Shown in pieces: positions 26,534 through 35,458 of a stretch of DNA of 64,000 nucleotides. Every line of letters begins with the position of its first letter. Position 1 is the stretch's first letter. Where the stretch lies: assembly GCF_000518665.1 (NCBI RefSeq), contig NZ_JAEA01000008.1, positions 62,001 to 126,000 of the forward strand, given 5' to 3'. A model generated the notes under the pieces. It was given only the letters and a program-made list of their open reading frames with translations, had not been told where the DNA came from and did not search any database. The translations under genes and the position numbers were made by a program. The stretch comes from Microvirga flocculans ATCC BAA-817 (lineage in GTDB: Bacteria; Pseudomonadota; Alphaproteobacteria; Rhizobiales; Beijerinckiaceae).

Positions 26534-27460
26534 TCATCGCTCCTGCGTGAGGCGACGGGCGAGGAGATCGAGAACCGCTGCTCCATCGACACCCAAGGCG
26601 ACGTCGACCGGGCTGCCCAGCTCGTCGATGGTCAAGGCTCCTGCCCCCTCGACGGAGCCGGTGTCGACGCTCAGTCGAAGCGTCTCGATCCGAAACAATT
26701 CGGGCGCCAGAGCGTAAAGCATCACGCACGGATCATGAAGCGGGCGGCTCTCCCGGTTCGCCGCGGACTCGAAGTAGGAGTCGATCAGGCTCCCGACCAT
26801 GGCGGCAAGGGGTTTTCCGCTTGCCCCCAGTGCCGCGATGAATTCGCGCGTGGCGCGCACGCGCCGGGTCACATCGAGCGGAATGAGCACGAGGGGCAGG
26901 CCCGATGCGACGACCGCCGAGGCTGCTTCCGGATCGGCCCAGAGATTGAACTCGGAACGTGGCCCCACATTGCCATGCTCGTGGACCGCACCTCCCATGG
27001 CGATGATCCGTCCGATGCGCTTGGCAGCATCCGGTTTCTCGAGAATGAGACGGGCGATGTTGGTCAACGGCCCGAGGGCGAATACATCGACCGCGCCCGC
27101 CGGTTGGGCGAGCAGGAGTTCCTCCATCCATTCCACGGCGTCCTGACTGCCCGGCTTTTGCGTGGGATGAGGCAACGCGACACCGCCGATGCCGTCCCTG
27201 CCGTGCAGGTTCAGCGGCTCGGGGCCTGGACGGGACAGGGGCGCGGAGGCGCCCTGAAGCACGGGAATGTCCTCCCGGCCGGCAAAAGCCAGCAGCCGTC
27301 CCGCATTGCGCGTCGTGGTCTCGATCCCGATATTGCCCGCCACCGTGGTGATGCCGGCAATCTCGAAATCGCGCGAGGCGAGCGCCAAGAGGATGCCGAT
27401 TGCGTCGTCGATGCCCGGATCGGTGTCGATGACGGTGAGGCGGGGTCCTGGATGGGGCAT
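26534..27460 (-). CDS. Inosine/uridine-preferring nucleoside hydrolase
   Basis: A 308-residue cytosolic N-glycosidase that splits ribonucleosides into base and ribose. The metal-binding signature DTDPGIDDA lies near residue 10, with GITTVAGNIG near 40, and the MGGAVHEHGNVGPRSEFN segment carries the NPAAD-like ligand region. The C-terminal ligand is in ESRPLHDPCVMLYAL. The ATG at 27460 is preferred over 27550 because the family N-terminus begins there. It is divergent from the adenine deaminase gene, with 81 bp between the starts. The released purine bases could feed the deaminase and phosphoribosyltransferase nearby. Confidence 0.93.
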   Translation of the reverse strand: MPHPGPRLTVIDTDPGIDDAIGILLALASRDFEIAGITTVAGNIGIETTTRNAGRLLAFAGREDIPVLQGASAPLSRPGPEPLNLHGRDGIGGVALPHPTQKPGSQDAVEWMEELLLAQPAGAVDVFALGPLTNIARLILEKPDAAKRIGRIIAMGGAVHEHGNVGPRSEFNLWADPEAASAVVASGLPLVLIPLDVTRRVRATREFIAALGASGKPLAAMVGSLIDSYFESAANRESRPLHDPCVMLYALAPELFRIETLRLSVDTGSVEGAGALTIDELGSPVDVALGVDGAAVLDLLARRLTQER

Positions 27461-27541
27461 GATGAGTTTAAAACCTTGCTTCGAGTCCGTGCGCTGCTTA
27501 TCCGACAGCAGACGGAATTTGACCATAGCCACAGGTGCGAC

Positions 27542-29416
27542 GTGACCCATTCATCCCCGCTTCCCGACGACCTTCTGGTGAATGCCGAGGACGAGGTGAG
27601 GATCCGGCAGGATCTCGTTCTGGTCGCCCTCGGCAAGAGGCCCGCGGATCTTCTCCTGCGCGTCGGAAAGCTGTTTGACGTTCACACGCGCACCTGGCTC
27701 GAGGACCAGGAGATCGCCATTCGCGGCCGCCGCGTCGCATGGACCGGGCCTGCGGGAACTTTTCCAGGAACGGCCTTGGCGCGTGAGGATCGTTCCACGC
27801 TCGCCGCAATTCCCGGCTTCGGCGAAGTTCACAAGCATATCGAGAGCTCGCATGTCACGCCGGAATACGAGGCCGCCCTCGTCATGCCGCGCGGCAATAC
27901 CTGGACCTGCGAGGCAAGCCACGAGTTCTCGAATGTCGACGGTGCCAATAACCTCGAATTCTGGCTCACGGCCCGCCGACATGGCTCGCCGATGAAGATC
28001 TTCCCGCTTCCCGGTTCGGCCGTTCCGCCGACGGCCTATGAATGGGGCGGTGGGCATTACGGTTATGACGAGCAGGCGGATTTTCTGGACAAAAGCCTCA
28101 TGGTTGCGGGTCTCGACGAGGTCATGGATTGGCCTGCCGTCTGGAATCCGAGCAACCCTTCGCATCAGCGCTTGTGGGGCATGATCAAGGCCACTTTCGA
28201 ACGGCGGGGTGTCGTCGAGGGTCATGGTGCGGGCCTGCGCGATCTCGACTCCATCAACGCCTTCGCGGCTGCGGGGCTGGCCTCAGACCATGAGGGATGG
28301 ACCGCCGAGGAGGTGTGGAACAAGCTGCGCCACGGCATCTTCATCGAGATCAGGCCGCACTCCATGCCCGAGATCATCGAAGGCCTGCTCCAGCGCGGTC
28401 TCAGCGACTGGTCGCAGGTCGCCTTTGCCACCGACGACCGCAGCGCCTCCGACACGCTCAAGATGGGGGCGACGGACTACAATGTACGCCTTGCCATCCG
28501 GTCGGGCCTGTCGCCGGAGGTCGCCATTCAGTGCGTGACGATCAATCCGGCGCGCCACATGCGCCTGACGCCCTGGGTCGGCAGCATCGCACCGGGACGT
28601 TTCGCCGATATCGTGCTGCTCGACGATGTGGCGACGCTCTCGATTGCGGAAGTGTGGGCTGACGGCCGCCAGGTCTCCAGGGGCACGGAATATATCGGCC
28701 CCCTGCCCGCTCTCGATTGGCCCGACTGGGCCTCGAAGACGGTGAACATCAACCGCCGCATCGAACCGAAAGACTTCGCCATTGCCGCCGAGCCCGCGCG
28801 CGCCACGATGCAGGCGGCCTTGCTGCGGCCCTTCCACTGGCACGATGAGTTCATCACGATGGAGCTGCCTGTCGCCGATGGCGAGGTGCAGCGCGATCCA
28901 GCCAGGAACGTGACCAAGTTCGCCATTGTCGACCGCTTCTCCGGCCAGGGGCAGATCTCCCGCATGTTCTGGCTCGGCTGCGGCCCGAAGACACCGGACA
29001 CGGCCGTGGGCTGCACCGTTGCCCACGACAAGCACAATCTCTGGATCGTCGGCTCTTCCGACGAAGCCATGGCGATGGTGGCGAACCGGGTGGCGGAGAT
29101 CGGCGGCGGATGGGTCCTCGTCAGCGGCGGCAAGGTCCTCGCGGAAGTGCGCTACGAAATCGGCGGCCTCATGACCCAGCGCCCGGCCGAGGCACTCGAT
29201 GCCGAGATGCAGCAGCTCTATGCCGCAGCCGAGAAGATCGAGTGGCTCTATGAGCCGACCTTCTCGCCGCGCTGGTATCCGGGCTTTCCGGAGCGGCTGC
29301 AATTCGCAACGCTGACCTGCGCGCCATGGCGCTGGGTTCTGGTCGCCCCCTGCGAGGCCGCGCCGCAGGGCTTCGTCAATGTGGCGACCGGGCAGACCCA
29401 CCCGGTCGTCTGGTAA
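27542..29416 (+). CDS. Adenine deaminase-like amidohydrolase
   Basis: A 624-residue member of the AdeC amidohydrolase family, which converts adenine to hypoxanthine and ammonia. From GTG 27542 the protein has the expected order: a beta-sandwich N-terminus (LGKRPADLLLRVGKLFDVHT); the metal HxH in EVHKHIES; the EASHEFSNVDG loop with the bridging Glu; GHGAGL; ASDHEGW; and FATDDRSASD with the catalytic Asp. A long C-terminal domain follows (about 390-600). The residues around HKH and CEASHEF differ from typical bacterial adenine deaminases (GHVHIES, ADPHEIANV), so the exact substrate could differ. No in-frame ATG lies near the N-terminus. It converges with the MtaD-like deaminase gene, with a 3-bp gap. 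Confidence 0.85.
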   Translation: MTHSSPLPDDLLVNAEDEVRIRQDLVLVALGKRPADLLLRVGKLFDVHTRTWLEDQEIAIRGRRVAWTGPAGTFPGTALAREDRSTLAAIPGFGEVHKHIESSHVTPEYEAALVMPRGNTWTCEASHEFSNVDGANNLEFWLTARRHGSPMKIFPLPGSAVPPTAYEWGGGHYGYDEQADFLDKSLMVAGLDEVMDWPAVWNPSNPSHQRLWGMIKATFERRGVVEGHGAGLRDLDSINAFAAAGLASDHEGWTAEEVWNKLRHGIFIEIRPHSMPEIIEGLLQRGLSDWSQVAFATDDRSASDTLKMGATDYNVRLAIRSGLSPEVAIQCVTINPARHMRLTPWVGSIAPGRFADIVLLDDVATLSIAEVWADGRQVSRGTEYIGPLPALDWPDWASKTVNINRRIEPKDFAIAAEPARATMQAALLRPFHWHDEFITMELPVADGEVQRDPARNVTKFAIVDRFSGQGQISRMFWLGCGPKTPDTAVGCTVAHDKHNLWIVGSSDEAMAMVANRVAEIGGGWVLVSGGKVLAEVRYEIGGLMTQRPAEALDAEMQQLYAAAEKIEWLYEPTFSPRWYPGFPERLQFATLTCAPWRWVLVAPCEAAPQGFVNVATGQTHPVVW

Positions 29417-29419
29417 GGA

Positions 29420-30745
29420 TCAGCCCGCCGCGTCGATCCGGGCCATCTCGGCCTTGAACGCGGCTGCGATCTGCCCCGCGTCGCGCAGGATCTTCTTGCG
29501 CTCCAAGCTCTCGACATTGCGGCTCCGCATGATCCAGCGTCCGCCGACCATGACGTCCTGCACGTCTGCGGGCATCGCGGAGAAGACGAGCGTGGCGTAG
29601 ATGTCGTAGACCGGCTGCATGCGCGGCGCGGAGAGGTCGATGCGGATGAGATCCGCCTGCTTGCCGGGCTCCAGCGAGCCGATGCGGCTCTCGAGGCCCA
29701 GGACCTGGGCGCCTTCCAGCGTCGCCATGCGGATCACCTGGGCCGCCGGCATGGGCTTGCGGCTGTGCCCAAGCAGCTTCTGGAACATGGAGACGGGACC
29801 GAACTGGCTGAACAGGTCCAGGGTGTTGCCGCTCATCGGCCCGTCGGTGGCGATGCCGACCTTGATGCCAGCGGCCCGCATGGCTTCGACAGGCGCGATG
29901 CCGCGTCCGGCCTTGGCATTCGACCGCGCATTATGGGCAACGCGCACATCCGCTTTCGCCATGCGCTCGATCTCGAAGGGGTCGATGTGCAGGCAATGGG
30001 CCGCGATCAATCCGGGCCGCAGAAGCCCCGCCTTCTCGACCACAGCCACAGGCCGCAGGCCGTGGTTCTTGCGGCACCATTCCATTTCACTGTCCATCTC
30101 GGCGAGATGGATCTGCACCGGCATGCCGGGATGCGCATCGGCCCAGCGGGCAATGCGCGCCATGACCTCCACATCGGTCGAATAAGGCGCATGGGGGGCG
30201 ATGGACGGAACGATTCTGTCATGCCCCGAAAATTCGGAAACCAATTCCTCGACCAGGGCGAAGCCCTCGTCGATGGTCTTGTGATCCGGCGGATCGAAGG
30301 TGGCGAGGGTCTGGCCGACCACGCCGCGAAGGCCCGCCCGATCGAGCGCGCGCCCCACCTCCGTTTCGTAATAGTACATGTCGGCAATGGTGGTGACGCC
30401 GGCCTCGATGGATTCGAGAGCGCCGAGGAGCGTACCGACGCGGACCATTTCCGGCGTCACGAACTTGCGCTCCATCGGCAGAACATACCGGAACAGCCGG
30501 TCGTCCACATCCTCGCCGAGACCACGGAAGAGCGTCATTGCCAGATGGGCATGAGGATTGACCATGCCGGGCATGATCACGTCTCCGCCCGTGTCGACGA
30601 TCTCCGCCCCCTCGACGGGCGGGGGATCGCCAGACCCGAGCGCCCGGATGGTGCCGTCTTCGACATGAATCCAACCGCTCTCGATGACGCTCATGGCCTC
30701 GTCGATGGGAAGCAGGCAGGCGTTCCTGATCAGGATGGCAGCCAT
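29420..30745 (-). CDS. Amidohydrolase, MTA/SAH deaminase (MtaD/TRZ-ATZ) family
   Basis: A 441-residue TIM-barrel amidohydrolase. The metal-binding HAHLAMTLFRGLGEDV near residue 65 and ATDGPMSGNTLDLFSQF near 290 closely parallel 5'-methylthioadenosine/S-adenosylhomocysteine deaminases. Further metal ligands are in APHAPYS and QIHLAEMDSE. The start at 30745 shares one base with the stop of the ABC-transporter ATPase (TGATG), so it is translated in the transporter operon. That coupling suggests the transporter imports its substrate or a precursor, probably an aminopurine or adenine nucleoside derivative. Guanine, cytosine or atrazine-like deaminase activity cannot be excluded by motif alone. Confidence 0.88.
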   Translation of the reverse strand: MAAILIRNACLLPIDEAMSVIESGWIHVEDGTIRALGSGDPPPVEGAEIVDTGGDVIMPGMVNPHAHLAMTLFRGLGEDVDDRLFRYVLPMERKFVTPEMVRVGTLLGALESIEAGVTTIADMYYYETEVGRALDRAGLRGVVGQTLATFDPPDHKTIDEGFALVEELVSEFSGHDRIVPSIAPHAPYSTDVEVMARIARWADAHPGMPVQIHLAEMDSEMEWCRKNHGLRPVAVVEKAGLLRPGLIAAHCLHIDPFEIERMAKADVRVAHNARSNAKAGRGIAPVEAMRAAGIKVGIATDGPMSGNTLDLFSQFGPVSMFQKLLGHSRKPMPAAQVIRMATLEGAQVLGLESRIGSLEPGKQADLIRIDLSAPRMQPVYDIYATLVFSAMPADVQDVMVGGRWIMRSRNVESLERKKILRDAGQIAAAFKAEMARIDAAG

Positions 30746-31812
30746 CACCGGGCTCCCTCGGCGGCAAGAATCGTGCACTGCTCCGGTGCGGGCACGAGCT
30801 TCACGGCGGTGCCGCTCTCCAAGGGAGCGGTGAGGCTGCCATTGGCGATGAGATGTCCAGCGGGCGTTTCGCACTGGTACTGATAGGCGCGGCCCAGATA
30901 GGTCCTCAAACCCAGCGTCGCGGGAAGGCCTTCGGCGGCGGGATCGGTCGAGACCACCAGGCCGTCGGGCCTTGTCGCGAGCAGGAACGTATCCGGAATA
31001 GTGCCATAGGCCGATTGCGGCAGCCTGAGCGCCATCCCGGCCGTCTCTGCGGTCACCCTATCGCCTTCACGGGCGGTCACCTTGAATGGGATGATGTTCT
31101 CGAACCCGACGAAGCGCGCCACGAAGGTGTTGGCAGGACGCCGGTAGAGCACCTCGGGCCGGTCGAACTGCATGAGACGACCCGCATTCATGATGGCGAC
31201 GCGGTCGGAAATCGAAAAAGCCTCCTCCTGGTCGTGCGTGACATAGACCGAGGTGGTGCCGTTGGCCCGCTGCAGCTGGCGGATCTCGACGCGCATATCG
31301 ACCCGGAGCTTGGCATCGAGGTTCGAGAGCGGCTCGTCGAACATCAGGAGCGGCGGCTCGATGACGAGGGCGCGCGCCAGCGCGACGCGCTGCTTCTGGC
31401 CGCCCGAGAGAGCCCCGGGAGCACGGTCGGCCAGGGCCGCAAGCCCTACGCGCTCCAGCATCGCCAAGGCGCGCTTGCGCCGTTCGGCGGGGGCGATGCC
31501 GCGCTGCTTGAGGCCGAATGCGACATTCTCCAGCACCGTGAGATGCGGGAACAGCGCATAGTTCTGAAAGACGAGGCCGATATCGCGCTTGTGGGTCGGA
31601 AGGCGCGTCAGATCGCGCCCGCCGAGCGTGATCGAACCGGATGTCGGCGACAGGAAGCCCGCGATGAGGCGCAGGGTCGTGGTCTTGCCGCAGCCGCTGG
31701 CCCCAAGGAGCGACACGAGCTCGCCGGCCTGGACCGAGAGCGAGAGGTCTTCGAGAACCTTGGTCGTTCCGTAATGGGCGGAGACGGCATTGATGTCGAG
31801 AGGCTGTGTCAC
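30745..31812 (-). CDS. ABC transporter ATP-binding protein (PotA-like)
   Basis: A 355-residue ATPase of the polyamine/iron/thiamine-type importer group. Walker A GASGCGKTT lies near residue 37, the Q-loop in VFQNYALFPHLTV, the signature in ALSGGQKQRVALARAL near 135, and Walker B in LLMFDEPLSNLD near 157. A C-terminal TOBE-type regulatory domain extends from about 235. It shares one base with the downstream deaminase start and lies 6 bp after the PotC-like permease gene. It energises import by the two permeases encoded upstream. Confidence 0.94.
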   Translation of the reverse strand: MTQPLDINAVSAHYGTTKVLEDLSLSVQAGELVSLLGASGCGKTTTLRLIAGFLSPTSGSITLGGRDLTRLPTHKRDIGLVFQNYALFPHLTVLENVAFGLKQRGIAPAERRKRALAMLERVGLAALADRAPGALSGGQKQRVALARALVIEPPLLMFDEPLSNLDAKLRVDMRVEIRQLQRANGTTSVYVTHDQEEAFSISDRVAIMNAGRLMQFDRPEVLYRRPANTFVARFVGFENIIPFKVTAREGDRVTAETAGMALRLPQSAYGTIPDTFLLATRPDGLVVSTDPAAEGLPATLGLRTYLGRAYQYQCETPAGHLIANGSLTAPLESGTAVKLVPAPEQCTILAAEGAR

Positions 31813-31818
31813 GGAAAG

Positions 31819-32610
31819 CTACTTCGCAAGAAAGGTGAGACCGAGGGTTCGCTCAACCACGGCCATCACGGCCACGGTAAGGAACATCAGGAGGACGGAG
31901 ACGGATGCCACGGTCGGATCGAAGAACTGCTCCACATGGGCGAGGATCTGGATCGGCAGGGTGCTGATCCCGGGGCCGGTGAGGAAGAGCGAGACCGACA
32001 CATCGTTGAGCGACGTGATGAAGGCGAGAATGAACGCCGCGATGACCCCCGCCCGCACATTCGGCAGAACGATGGTGAAGAAGGTCTTCACGGGCGCACT
32101 GCCGAGGCTGATCGCCGCTTCCTCGATGGAAAAATCGAAGGAAGCCAGGCTCGCGCTGATCACCCGCACCACATAAGGCAGCACCAAAAGTGTGTGGCCG
32201 ATGAGCAGCGCCACGAAAACAGGCACGCCGGCCCCGACGGTCAGCGACTTCAGGAGCGCGAAGCCGAAGACGATTTCAGGCACGAGGATCGGAAGCACGA
32301 ACAGGGTTCCGAGCCATCGCGGCAGCTCAACGCGGAAGCGATTGAGCGCGTAGGCCGCCGGAATGCCGATCAGGAGCGCAATGAGGGTTCCCAGGAACGC
32401 GATCTGAAGGCTCGTGACGATGGTGCGCCGGAAGGCGCTGATCGCAAAGATGTTCTCGAACCAGCGCAGGGAAAGCCCCTGCGGAGGGAACGTGAGATAG
32501 GTCGTATCGCTCAGCGCCGCGCCGACTACGATCACGAGCGGCACCATGAGGAAGAAATAGACCAGCGCCGCGACGCCGATGAGGATGGGATGAGGTCTGT
32601 CGGACATCAT
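31819..32610 (-). CDS. ABC transporter permease (PotC-like)
   Basis: A 263-residue inner-membrane permease with about six transmembrane helices and the binding-protein-dependent transport loop EEAAISLGSAPVKTFFTIVLP (EAA motif, about residues 163-180), which contacts the ATPase. It overlaps the other permease gene by 4 bp (ATGA at 32607-32610). With the PotB-like permease, the PotA-like ATPase and the binding protein it forms a complete importer. The substrate is not evident from this subunit. Confidence 0.93.
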   Translation of the reverse strand: MMSDRPHPILIGVAALVYFFLMVPLVIVVGAALSDTTYLTFPPQGLSLRWFENIFAISAFRRTIVTSLQIAFLGTLIALLIGIPAAYALNRFRVELPRWLGTLFVLPILVPEIVFGFALLKSLTVGAGVPVFVALLIGHTLLVLPYVVRVISASLASFDFSIEEAAISLGSAPVKTFFTIVLPNVRAGVIAAFILAFITSLNDVSVSLFLTGPGISTLPIQILAHVEQFFDPTVASVSVLLMFLTVAVMAVVERTLGLTFLAK

Positions 32611-33452
32611 GTAGCCATGGGATTGATGCGGCGGGCGATGTGGCTCATCGCGAGAACGATGGTGATGGTGATCACCGTCATGATGGCCGCGATGGTCGAG
32701 GCGCCGACCCAGTCGAAAGACACCATCGCGCGTTGATGAAGCAGCGTCGCGAGAACCGTCTGCCGCTCTCCGCCAAGAAGCTGAGGCGTGGCATAAGCCG
32801 TAAAACTACCGGTGAAGACGAGCACTGCGCCGACGATGAGACCGGGCACGGCCAGAGGGAGAAGAACCTGCCAGAAGGTGGCGAGTGGAGACGCCCCGAG
32901 CGACGAGGAAGCCTGCAGCACATCCTTGGGGATGTTCTCCAGCACCCCGACCAGGGAGAGCACCATGAGCGGCACGAAGAGATAGACCATGCCGATGATG
33001 ACGGCCCCTTGCGTGTAGAGCATCTCGAGCGGCTCGCTCGTGATGCCGAGCGCCAGAAGGGTCTGGTTCAGGATTCCGTTCCGGCCCAGGATGATGAGCC
33101 AGGCGAAGGCGCGGACCACGACGCCCGTCAGCAGCGGGAATACGGCGGCCACGATGAGCAGGCTTTTCAGCTTGCCGGGCGCGCGCAACACCACATACGC
33201 GGTCATGAAGCCGAAGATCAGGGAAATGACCGTCGTCAGCGCCGCAATCTGAAGCGTACGGAACAGGACGGTCGTCCGGAAGCCGCTGTTGAAATAGGAC
33301 ATATAAGGGGCAAAAACGCCGCGCGGGTCCATGAAAGTCCCCGCGATCACGGCCCCGATCGGCACGAGCAGGAAGCCGATGACGGCGAGCGTGGCGGGCG
33401 CGGTCAGCGCCCACCCGGTTGCGCCGTTGCGGCGCCAGAAACGTCTTGTCAT
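32607..33452 (-). CDS. ABC transporter permease (PotB-like)
   Basis: A 281-residue inner-membrane permease with about six hydrophobic helices and the EAA-type loop (LQASSSLGASPLATFWQVLLP, about residues 175-195). The ATG at 33452 lies 10 bp after the binding-protein stop. The frame also reaches an upstream start at 33491, which would overlap the preceding gene by 29 bp and add a non-hydrophobic stretch, so I prefer 33452. It is the second gene of the binding protein-permease-permease-ATPase-deaminase operon. Confidence 0.92.
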   Translation of the reverse strand: MTRRFWRRNGATGWALTAPATLAVIGFLLVPIGAVIAGTFMDPRGVFAPYMSYFNSGFRTTVLFRTLQIAALTTVISLIFGFMTAYVVLRAPGKLKSLLIVAAVFPLLTGVVVRAFAWLIILGRNGILNQTLLALGITSEPLEMLYTQGAVIIGMVYLFVPLMVLSLVGVLENIPKDVLQASSSLGASPLATFWQVLLPLAVPGLIVGAVLVFTGSFTAYATPQLLGGERQTVLATLLHQRAMVSFDWVGASTIAAIMTVITITIVLAMSHIARRINPMAT

Positions 33453-33462
33453 GATGGCCCGA

Positions 33463-34503
33463 TTACTTCCCGAAGACCTCGCTCCAGGCATCGAGCCAGT
33501 CGTTCTTGGCCGCGTTGAGCTTTTCGTAATCGAGGCGCTTGAGCGAGGAGATCATCTTCTCGCCGTAGGTCCAGCGGGAGGCTTCCTCGGGCGTCAGCGT
33601 CACGGCCTTGGCGACGGGAGCGTCCACGCCGCGTTGCGCCAGCGTCTGCTGAATTTTAGGGTCGAGCACGAAGTTGATGAACTGGTGCGCCAGCTCGGGG
33701 TTGGCCGCGCCCTTGGCGATGTTGATCGTGTTGAGCGTGGCGTAATCGCCTTCCTTCAGCTCGGCCCAGCGCGCGGTCGGAACGGCTGCCTGGATCTGGG
33801 CCAGGGTGAAGTCCTGAGCCATGGCGACGAATACCTCACCCGTGGAGAACAGGTTCACCAGTTCGGAGCCGGTGTTGTAGTTCTTGACCACATTGGGCTT
33901 GAGCTGCTCGAGGGCCTTGAAGGCCGCCTTCTCGTCCTTGTAAGGATCGACGCCCGCCTTGCTGGCCGCGACCAGAACCGTCATCGGGCCGGCGGTTGTG
34001 GTGATGCCCGGCAGGGACACGCGGCGCTTGAGGTCCTCGCGCCACAGATCGTTCCAGGAGGTGATCGGCGTGGTGACCTTGGCGCTGTCATAGATGATCC
34101 CGACGCGGCCGATGGTGTAGGCCGGGCCGAACTTACCCTGCGGCTCTTTCGCGAGGTCGTAGATGCCGTCGATGTTCGGGATCTTCGCCCTGTCGACCGG
34201 CTGGAACAGGCCTTCCTGGATGCCGATCTGCGAATAGCTGTCGGTGAGATACACGACATCCACACCGCCGCCGCCGCGGATCTTGATCTTGTTCAAACGG
34301 TCGGCGTTGTTGCCCGTCTCGAAGACGAGATCGCAGCCGCACTGGGCGCGGAACGGCTTGAGAATGATTTCTTCAAGCTTGTCGCCATTGAAGCCCCACC
34401 AGGAGATCGTGAGGGTCTTGTTCTGGGCCATGGCCGGGGCCGCAGACAGCGCCGCCAGAACAAAGGCCATGCTCGCAATCGGTTTATGCCAACGCCCTAC
34501 CAT
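33463..34503 (-). CDS. ABC transporter periplasmic substrate-binding protein (PotD-like)
   Basis: A 346-residue periplasmic protein. A Sec signal peptide (KPIASMAFVLAALSAAPAMAQ) is cleaved near residue 26 at AMA|Q. The mature protein has the type 2 periplasmic binding fold of the spermidine/putrescine class (TISWWGFNGDKLEEII, VYLTDSYSQIGIQEGLF, TIGRVGIIYDSAKV). Classic PotD polyamine-contact residues could not be confirmed by eye, and the operon also encodes a deaminase of the MTA/SAH type, so a nucleoside or purine ligand is as likely as a polyamine. It is the first gene of the operon; the promoter should lie in 34504-34690. Confidence 0.92.
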   Translation of the reverse strand: MVGRWHKPIASMAFVLAALSAAPAMAQNKTLTISWWGFNGDKLEEIILKPFRAQCGCDLVFETGNNADRLNKIKIRGGGGVDVVYLTDSYSQIGIQEGLFQPVDRAKIPNIDGIYDLAKEPQGKFGPAYTIGRVGIIYDSAKVTTPITSWNDLWREDLKRRVSLPGITTTAGPMTVLVAASKAGVDPYKDEKAAFKALEQLKPNVVKNYNTGSELVNLFSTGEVFVAMAQDFTLAQIQAAVPTARWAELKEGDYATLNTINIAKGAANPELAHQFINFVLDPKIQQTLAQRGVDAPVAKAVTLTPEEASRWTYGEKMISSLKRLDYEKLNAAKNDWLDAWSEVFGK

Positions 34504-34694
34504 CTCGGTTTCTCCAGGGTTTCTTAGTTACACAGCCAGGGACTTCAGGGTCCGATCATCTTGTCGAGGGCGCCATCTGCCCTATGGACACTCACGCATT
34601 AACACAATCATAGCCATGGGGAAGTCCCGCTCGTTCATGAGCGGTGCCTACCTTACAGCTATTTTGCTCAAAATATTTGCAAATCGGGAAGGGC

Positions 34695-35393
34695 TTATTC
34701 CGGCGACCAGCCACCGGCCGCCGTCCGCCTGAGGCGCGGGGTCCTGAGCACGCCGACGACGCGTTCGGGCCATCGAGGATCGAGGGCTGCGAGCTTCTCC
34801 TTCCAGGCCATCGTCTGAACCATTGCGACGCCGATGGCGACGGGGCAGATCCCGCAGGAAGCAAGGAGTTTCAAGGCGGCAGAGATCGACCTTCCGCTGC
34901 TGATCACATCGTCCACGAGCAGGACGCGCCTGTTCTCGATGAGGGGCAGCATGCGCGGATCGATGTAGAGGCGCTTGCTCTGCTCCGGACTGGTGATGGA
35001 GGTCATCGGAACCGAAAGTTCCTCCCGGTACCAGAACTTGCGCGATGTCCCGAGCGGGACGTAGCGGCTGAGGCCCAGCTTTTTGGCTGTGCCGCTCGCC
35101 AAGGTGAGCCCCAGCGTCGGAAGCCCGACCACCACTTCTGGCTCGAAGCAGCGAACCTTCTCGGCGAGACCTTCGCAGAGCGCCTCTTCCACGGCAAAGC
35201 TCGCCTGATTGATGATGAGGGAGGCCAGGGCATGCTCGCCATCGGCCAGTTCCCGGATAGGCAGGCACAACTGGCGGCCGTCTTCGAACTCGGCGGGATA
35301 GAACCCGCGATGCCCATCCGCCGGGTGGCTCTCGAAGCTCGCCGGCGGATGAATGGCCTGCCAGAAATCATGAGGCTGCATGGCTCTTTTCAA
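34695..35393 (-). CDS. Purine-type phosphoribosyltransferase
   Basis: A 232-residue type I phosphoribosyltransferase. The PRPP-binding motif RVLLVDDVISSGRSISAAL lies near residue 150, and VVVGLPTLGLTLAS near 85 is the PPi-loop region. The family joins a free purine base to PRPP; a xanthine or adenine-type substrate is likely but not resolvable here. It lies about 190 bp upstream of the transporter operon on the same strand, close to the nucleoside hydrolase and deaminases, which supports purine salvage. The gene diverges from the M20 amidohydrolase across 65 bp. ATG 35381 (residue 5) is an alternative start. Confidence 0.88.
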   Translation of the reverse strand: MKRAMQPHDFWQAIHPPASFESHPADGHRGFYPAEFEDGRQLCLPIRELADGEHALASLIINQASFAVEEALCEGLAEKVRCFEPEVVVGLPTLGLTLASGTAKKLGLSRYVPLGTSRKFWYREELSVPMTSITSPEQSKRLYIDPRMLPLIENRRVLLVDDVISSGRSISAALKLLASCGICPVAIGVAMVQTMAWKEKLAALDPRWPERVVGVLRTPRLRRTAAGGWSPE

Positions 35394-35458
35394 TACATCG
35401 GATGCGAGAAGGTTGATTATGACCCGCTCGGCGTTGCGCTATCGAGCGAGCCAGGACG

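Noticed and set aside
26735..27541. Upstream extension of the adenine deaminase frame (to 893 residues)
   Set aside because: The extension is antisense to the nucleoside hydrolase and lacks homology; the deaminase family N-terminus begins near GTG 27542.
30853..32736. A 627-residue + strand frame over the ABC operon
   Set aside because: Antisense to the ATPase and permease genes; composition of charged low-complexity shadow translation.
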